Assembly: GCF_021389935.1 (NCBI RefSeq)
Contig: NZ_CP089979.1
Location: 2,523,001 to 2,587,000, forward strand
Length of the DNA: 64,000 bases
Source of the DNA: Fulvivirga ligni
GTDB lineage: Bacteria; Bacteroidota; Bacteroidia; Cytophagales; Cyclobacteriaceae
Reading direction: 5' to 3'
Under the pieces are notes generated by a model. It was not told the DNA's origin. It made no database searches and worked only from the letters and a program-made list of their open reading frames with translations. The stretch's first letter is position 1. The number at the start of each line of letters is the position of its first letter. Both the position numbers and the translations under genes were made by a program. Below are positions 1 through 9,000 of the stretch, one piece after another.

Positions 1-3000
1 AATCGATATTTCGTCAGAGACCATACAGGAGACGTTTTTGCAAAGCTTTCAACAGAATGCGGATCAATTAGCCATTTCTTCCGATGAAAAAGAATATACT
101 TATGGTGAACTTAACCGAGTCACTAATGAAATTTCTTTATGGTTACAGCATAAGAATCTTGGTAATGGTAAACACATTGCTCTATATATTGAGGATAAAT
201 CTTCTCTTATCATTTGGATTTTAGCGGTCTTAAAGGCACGATCGGTTTTTATTCCTCTAGATACCAATCATCCCATCGAAAGAATTATACAACTTGTTGG
301 TGCCAGTGAGTGTAATCTGATCATAAGTGACGCAGCGGGAAAGGCAGATCTTAAGGATAAAGATATTTGCACTGAAATAGTGGTTGCTTCCGAAATTATG
401 ACTGACTTACCTAAAGATATGGCAGAATTTATTCAGCCAGAATATGATGGGGAAGATAAAGTTTATATCTATTTTACTTCAGGTTCAAGCGGAACCCCGA
501 AAGCTATTGTTGGTAAAAATTTGAGTTTAAATCATTTTATTAATTGGGAAATTAACACTTTCAATATTGATAGCACCTTTAAAGTCAGTCAGTTTATCAA
601 TCCTGGATTCGATGCTTTCTTAAGAGATATCTTTTCAGCCTTGGTCGTTGGAGGAACAATCTGCATTCCTTCTTCAAATTTATCTGGTGACGAGATCATA
701 GAATGGATTGATAAACAAAAGATTACTCTAATTCACTGTGTGCCAAGTTTTTTTAAGCTATTTCTATCAACAGGACTTAGCAGTGTGAAATTTGAAAGCC
801 TGAGATATATTTTAATGTCAGGTGAAAAGCTTAACACTCGTGATTTATCAGTATGGTATCAAGTGATGGGTAATAAGGTGCAGTTGGTTAATCTTTATGG
901 TCCCTCTGAGACAACGATGATCAGGACTTTTTACTTAGTGCAACCTGGAGATGCAAAGCTGCCATCGGTACCTATAGGAAAGCCTATATCTGGCACACAA
1001 ATATTCCTACTTGATAAAAATCTCCGTCCTGTTGGAGAAGGGCATGTGGGAGAAATTTTTATAAGAACAAAATATGGTACACATGGATACCTGGACAAAG
1101 AATTGAATAAAGGTTCCTTCATTGCTAATCCATATGCGAACGATAAACAGGATTTTCTTTACAAAACTGGTGATTTAGGACGATTTAACCCACAGGGTGA
1201 CTTGGAATTTTTGGGTCGGGTAGACCGCCAGGTAAAGATCAGAGGAGTTCGGATAGAACCTGCCGAAATAGAAATTAAACTTCAAGAACATCCTGTAATT
1301 TCCAATGCTGTAGTAAAAGCTTTTACTGCAGATACCGGTGGTCACTTTCTTTGTGCTTATATGGTTAGAGGCCAACATGAAATTACTGCTTCAGAGGTTC
1401 GTCAATACCTGCATGATCATTTGCCTGCTTATCTCATTCCTGATCACCTCATATTTTTAGAAACCTTACCATTACTAACTAATGGTAAGATTGATGAAAG
1501 AAGTCTTCCTGATCCGCGTAAGATAGCAGATGTTCAAATTATTCCGCCTAAAACTCAGACACAAAAGGTTTTGGTGGAAATATGGGCTGAAATACTAGAT
1601 ATGGATATCAACTCGGTAAGTGTGGAGACAGGATTCATGGATTTGGGGGGACACTCATTAAAATTATTATTTCTTGGGAATCAAATCATGAAACGTTTTT
1701 CTGTAGATATGGAGCTTACTCGTATCGTTGAATTACAGACTATTGTCAAGTTGGGTGAGTTCATAGACTCAGCAGCTGAGGCGTCTCATGAGAAGATTCC
1801 AAAAGTTGAGACCAGGGATTTTTATCCATTATCTTCTTCTCAAAAACGACTATTTTATTTACATGCCTATGATAAAGAGTCATTGTCATATAATATGACT
1901 CAGGTTGTTACATTAAATGGAAAATTGTCCAAAGATTGGTTAGAGAAAACTTTTGAGAGACTCATCGAACGACATGAGAGCTTAAGAACTAGGTTTGGAT
2001 TTGAAAATGATGAGCCTGTGCAGTATATAGCTGATAAGTTAGCATTTAAGGTGAATTATTTGGGCAAGCAAGAAAATATTGCTGATGCTATTCATCATTT
2101 TATTAAGCCGTTTGACTTATCACAGGCATCAGTATTCCGTGTTGGAGTTATAGAGGTGTCTAGTGTTGAAAATGTTTTGATAATAGATAACCATCATATT
2201 ATTTCGGATGGTCTTAGTCATAATATTTTATTACAGGATTTCATGTCTTTATATAACGATGAGGAACTCCCTGAACTACACCTCCAGTATAAAGATTATG
2301 CGGTTTGGCAACAATCAGAGAGTCAAAAGCGCGCCTTGTCTTCACACAAAGAGTATTGGCTAAATGAATTTGCGGATAACATTCCTGAATTGTCCTTACC
2401 AGTAGACTATTCCTCAGTATCCGAAAGAGATGGCACAAAGGGTACAGTTAAGTTCACGCTAGGGGCTGTACAGACAGATAAATTGCGAAATCTTGCCGGA
2501 GAAGAATCTACGACACTTTTTGTGGTACTGTTGAGTATATATAACATTTTACTTTCCAAGCTCGCTAATACAGAAGATGTGATTATAGGTACTTCTGTTT
2601 CTGGTCGTTCTCACGCCGATCTTGAAAGAGTAACAGGCGTATTTATTAATGCATTGGCATTGCGCAACTATCCACATGGAGGTAAGCCGTTTCGAGAATT
2701 TTTAAAGGAAGTAAATAAGCGTACTTTTGATGCGTTTGAACATCAAAAGTACCCCTATGAGGATCTGATTGAAGCTCTTAACCTTCAGAGAGATTCGAAT
2801 AAAAATCCTCTTTTCAATGTGATGTTTGAGTATTTTAACTTTGACCAGCCGGAACTAACCATTGATGGACTTAAACTGACACCAGTTGATACTGGAGCCG
2901 GTGCTGCAAAGTTTGATATCACCTTAAGGGTAAATGAGGTTAAAGATTATCTTGATCTCAGTTTTCAATATGCCAGTGATAAGTTTAAAGAGGAAACTAT

Positions 3001-6000
3001 AATTCGATTTACAACATGGTTTGAGCGTATTGCAGAGCATATTACGGAGCAACTTGACACTCAGTTGATGAATATATCACTGTTATCGTCAGAAGATTAT
3101 GATCTGTTAGCTTTATACAATAAAACTACATTAAATTATTCTTCTTCAGAAAGTTTAGTGTCAATGTTTGAACAGCAGGTGTCTCAACATCCGGATCGCG
3201 TGGCGATTTCATTTGGAGGTGAGAGTCTTACCTACAAAGAACTCAATGAATATGCTAATAGAGTAGCTCATTATCTTCTTTCAGTGGGTGTGGTACCCGG
3301 AAGTGTAGTTGCATTGTTATTGGATAGATCCTTGAATATGCTTATAGGTATTTTTGGAGTATTGAAAGCCGGAGCGGGATACTTACCATTAGATCCAGAT
3401 TTACCAGAACAGCGAGTTAGCTATATGCTTGATCAAAGTCGAGCAGGAATTTTGCTATCTCAAGCTAATTACCTTGAGCAATTTTCTGCCTATCTTCCTG
3501 TGCAGGATATTGATTCACCAGTAATAACAGACAGCCCCAATACCAATCCAGGGATCGAGGTAACAGGTTCAGACCTTGCATATTGTATTTTCACATCTGG
3601 TTCTAGCGGGCGTCCTAAGGGTGTTATGATGAGCCAGGGCAGTGTTATCAACCTTGTAAAAGGTTTGGAAAGTAGAGTATATAATAATTTGGATGTATCC
3701 TCGGGTCTTCGTGTTGTCTTGGTTGCATCTTATTCTTTTGATGCATCGGGTCAGCAGATCTTTGGCGCGTTACTACATGGTCATAGTCTTTATATAACAG
3801 AAGAGGATAGCCGCCGTGATGGAGGTCAATTGCTTTCATTTTATAATACCCATTCAATAGATGTTTCGGATGGCACTCCCACCCATTTACGGATGCTGGT
3901 TAATAGTTTGGAGGAAGGTTCTACTCTATGTCTTCAGTCATGGATATTAGCAGGAGAAGCTCTTCCTAAGGATCTGGTATTAAAGTTTTATTCTCAACTA
4001 GGGGAGGGAGTACAGTTGTACAATTTTTATGGACCAACCGAGACCTGTATAGATTCTACAGGTTATCGAGTTGAGCTTTCGAATCTTGAAAAATATGATA
4101 CTATCCCAATCGGTAAACCACTACCTAATGAGCGCGTTTACGTTACAGATCGATATGGCAAGTTAGTGTCTCCCGGTGTAATAGGAGAGCTCTGCATTGC
4201 AGGAGACGGGCTGGCCAGATGTTATGCAGGAGAGGAGTCTCTTACAACTGAGAAGTTCAGCACTGGCTGGGTTGATGGGGAGGATCGCGTATATCGAACA
4301 GGAGATCTGGTAAAATGGCTTCCATGTGGTAACCTGTCCTACCATGGTCGCATGGATGATCAGGTAAAGCTACGAGGTTATCGTGTAGAGTTACAGGAGA
4401 TAGAGCACAGACTAAGTATGCACGAATCTATTCATGGTTCTGTGGTACTGATAAATGATGATTCAGGTGATGAGCATCTTGTGGCATATTATGAATCAGA
4501 GTTTGAGTTATCAGTAGAAGTACTGCGTCATTATCTGGAGTCTTACCTACCATCTTACATGGTTCCCTCTTATTATGTTCACATGCACAAGCTACCTTTA
4601 ACAGTAAATGGTAAATTAAACCGCAGGGAGTTACCAGCATATGAGCATACTAAAGGAGAGGCATTTGTATCTCCCACTACCGATACGGAGCTGAAGCTGG
4701 CCTCTATCTGGGGTGATGTTTTAAAGCTGGATCCTGAATCTATCAGTGTGAACACTGGATTTTTTGATCTTGGAGGACATTCTCTCAAGCTTGTTTTCTT
4801 GGCTAATAAAATCAGGAAGGAACTAGGAGCAGAACTTTCACTAACACAGATTATAGAGTTACAAACTATAGCCAGGCTTGCTGCGGCTATTGTTCCTGTA
4901 GTTACTACGACACATTCATCAATACCTAAAGCTTCCCCTTCAGAGTATTATCCTTTATCCCCTTCCCAAAAAAGATTATACTTTTTACATTCTTACAATA
5001 AAGAATCACTGGCCTATAACATGACTCAGGCGGTAACTCTGAAGGGTGTTTTAGATAGAGAGAAATTGGATAATGCTTTTAAGTCACTGATTAGTCGTCA
5101 TGATAGTTTACGTACATCTTTTGATTTTGTAGATGGCGTTGTTGTTCAGCGGATCAGTGATTTCACGGATTTTCAGATAGAATATTTAGAACCTCAGAAC
5201 GATATCGAGAATGAAGTACTGAGTTTTATACGTCCATTTGATTTATCACAAGCCCCCTTGATACGTGCAGGGGTCATTGAAGTGGCATCTGATGAACATG
5301 TTTTGGTTGTAGATAACCATCATATTATATCAGACGGAGTTACGAACGGTATCTTATTGAAAGAGTTTATGGCCCTTTATGCTGGTCATTCTTTACCATC
5401 ACTACCTCTTCAATATCATGATTATGTTGTTTGGCAGCAGCAGGAAGATCAGCAGGCTGTTTTAGCATCACAGAAAGATTTTTGGGTCAATGAATTCATA
5501 GATGAAGTAGAAGAGCTAACACTTCCGATGGATTATTCACGGCCATTAAGCAGCACCAATGAGGGGGGCATAGTCTGGTTTAATCTGGGTAAGGGCCACA
5601 CATCTGCATTAAAAGCATTGGCTGGGCAGGAAAACACCACATTATTTGTGGTGATGTTAAGCATCTATAACCTGCTACTAGGTAAACTGGCCAATACAGA
5701 AGATGTGGTAGTGGGCACTTCTGTTTCCGGTCGTTCTCATTCAGATCTTGAAAGTGTAACCGGAGTATTTATTAATGCATTGGCATTGCGGAATCATCCT
5801 CATGGATCTAAGTCTTTTCGAGAGTTTTTAAGGGAGGTAAATAAGCGTACTTTTGATGCGTTTGAACATCAGGATTATCCCTATGAGGACCTTGTAGAGG
5901 CATTAAACCTTAATCGTGATAGTGCGAATCGTCATCCGTTATTCAATGTGATGTTTGAGTACTTTAACTTTGAGCATCCTGAACTTACTTTACCAGGGCT

Positions 6001-9000
6001 TACATTAGAACCTTTTACTTATGAATTGGGAGTTTCCCGATTCGATCTCACCTTGAGAGTTAAAGAAGAAAATGAGCAGCTTATTTTAAGTTTTCAATAT
6101 TCTGGAGATTTGTTTAAAAGATCTTCTGTGGAATCATTTGCTTTAGCTTTTGAAAAGCTAACAGATGTAGCTTTAAAGCATCCGGAGTCAGCAATTATGG
6201 ATATGTCAATGGTATCAGAGTATGATCTGAGCCTGTTATCTTCTTTTAACAATACATCACTTTCCTATGCAGGAGAGGCAGGCCTTGTGGCCTTGTTTGA
6301 AAAGCAGGTGTCACAATATCCTGACCGCGTGGCAGTGGTCTTTAAAGGGGAGTCGTTAACATATAGTGAGTTGAATGAACGAGCCAATCAAGTGGCTAAC
6401 TATCTTTTATCTTCGGGAGTTACACAGGGTAGTATAGTAGCTCTACAGCTAGACCGCTCTGTAGATATACTCATAGGTATTTTAGGAGTATTAAAGGGCG
6501 GAGCAGGCTACTTACCAATAGACCCCGATTTACCGGAGCAACGTATTAATTATATGCTAGCACAAAGTGGTGCCGAATATTTGCTTTACCATTCGCGCTA
6601 TCAGGTGGATAAATCTGTACTTCCTGTTGTGGCTATAAATGCACCAGTAATAACAGACAGCCCCAATACCAATCCAGGGATCGAGGTAACAGGTTCAGAC
6701 CTTGCATATTGTATTTTCACATCTGGTTCTAGCGGGCGTCCTAAGGGTGTTATGATGAGCCAGGGCAGTGTTATCAACCTTGTAAAAGGTTTGGAAAGTA
6801 GAGTATATAATAATTTGGATGTATCCTCGGGTCTTCGTGTTGCCTTGGTTGCATCTTATTCTTTTGATGCATCGGGTCAGCAGATCTTTGGCGCGTTACT
6901 ACATGGTCATAGTCTTTATATAACAGATGAGGATAGCCGCCGTGATGGAGGTCAACTGCTTTCATTTTATAATACCCATTCAATAGATGTTTCGGATGGC
7001 ACTCCCACCCATTTACGGATGCTGGTTAATAGTTTGGAGGAAGGTTCTACTCTATGTCTTCAGTCATGGATATTAGCAGGAGAAGCTCTTCCTAAGGATC
7101 TGGTATTAAAGTTTTATTCTCAACTAGGGGAGGGAGTACAGTTGTACAATTTTTATGGACCAACCGAGACCTGTATAGATTCTACAGGTTATCGAGTTGA
7201 GCTTTCGAATCTTGAAAAATATGATACTATCCCAATCGGTAAACCACTACCTAATGAGCGCGTTTACGTTACAGATCGATATGGCAAGTTAGTGTCTCCC
7301 GGTGTAATAGGAGAGCTCTGCATTGCAGGAGACGGGCTGGCCAGATGTTATGCAGGAGAGGAGTCTCTTACAACTGAGAAGTTCAGCACTGGCTGGGTTG
7401 ATGGGGAGGATCGCGTATATCGAACAGGAGATCTGGTAAAATGGCTTCCATGTGGTAACCTGTCCTACCATGGTCGCATGGATGATCAGGTAAAGCTACG
7501 AGGTTATCGTGTAGAGTTACAGGAGATAGAGCACAGACTAAGTATGCACGAATCTATTCATGGTTCTGTGGTACTGATAAATGATGATTCAGGTGATGAG
7601 CATCTTGTGGCATATTATGAATCAGAGTTTGAGTTATCAGTAGAAGTACTGCGTCATTATCTGGAGTCTTACCTACCATCTTACATGGTTCCCTCTTATT
7701 ATGTTCACATGCACAAGCTACCTTTAACAGTAAATGGTAAATTAAACCGCAGGGAGTTACCAGCATATGAGCATACTAAAGGAGAGGCATTTGTATCTCC
7801 CACTACCGATACGGAGCTGAAGCTGGCCTCTATCTGGGGTGATGTTTTAAAGCTGGATCCTGAATCTATCAGTGTGAACACTGGATTTTTTGATCTTGGA
7901 GGACATTCTCTCAAGCTTGTTTTCTTGGCTAATAAAATCAGGAAGGAACTAGGAGCAGAACTTTCACTAACACAGATTATAGAGTTACAAACTATAGCCA
8001 GGCTTGCTGCGGCTATTGTTCCTGTAGTTACTACGACACATTCATCAATACCTAAAGCTTCCCCTTCAGAGTATTATCCTTTATCCCCTTCCCAAAAAAG
8101 ATTATACTTTTTACATTCTTACAATAAAGAATCACTGGCCTATAACATGACTCAGGCGGTAACTCTGAAGGGTGTTTTAGATAGAGAGAAATTGGATAAT
8201 GCTTTTAAGTCACTGATTAGTCGTCATGATAGTTTACGTACATCTTTTGATTTTGTAGATGGCGTTGTTGTTCAGCGGATCAGTGATTTCACGGATTTTC
8301 AGATAGAATATTTAGAACCTCAGAACGATATCGAGAATGAAGTACTGAGTTTTATACGTCCATTTGATTTATCACAAGCCCCCTTGATACGTGCAGGGGT
8401 CATTGAAGTGGCATCTGATGAACATGTTTTGGTTGTAGATAACCATCATATTATATCAGACGGAGTTACGAACGGTATCTTATTGAAAGAGTTTATGGCC
8501 CTTTATGCTGGTCATTCTTTACCATCACTACCTCTTCAATATCATGATTATGTTGTTTGGCAGCAGCAGGAAGATCAGCAGGCTGTTTTAGCATCACAGA
8601 AAGATTTTTGGGTCAATGAATTCATAGATGAAGTAGAAGAGCTAACACTTCCGATGGATTATTCACGGCCATTAAGCAGCACCAATGAGGGGGGCATAGT
8701 CTGGTTTAATCTGGGTAAGGGCCACACATCTGCATTAAAAGCATTGGCTGGGCAGGAAAACACCACATTATTTGTGGTGATGTTAAGCATCTATAACCTG
8801 CTACTAGGTAAACTGGCCAATACAGAAGATGTGGTAGTGGGCACTTCTGTTTCCGGTCGTTCTCATTCAGATCTTGAAAGTGTAACCGGAGTATTTATTA
8901 ATGCATTGGCATTGCGGAATCATCCTCATGGATCTAAGTCTTTTCGAGAGTTTTTAAGGGAGGTAAATAAGCGTACTTTTGATGCGTTTGAACATCAGGA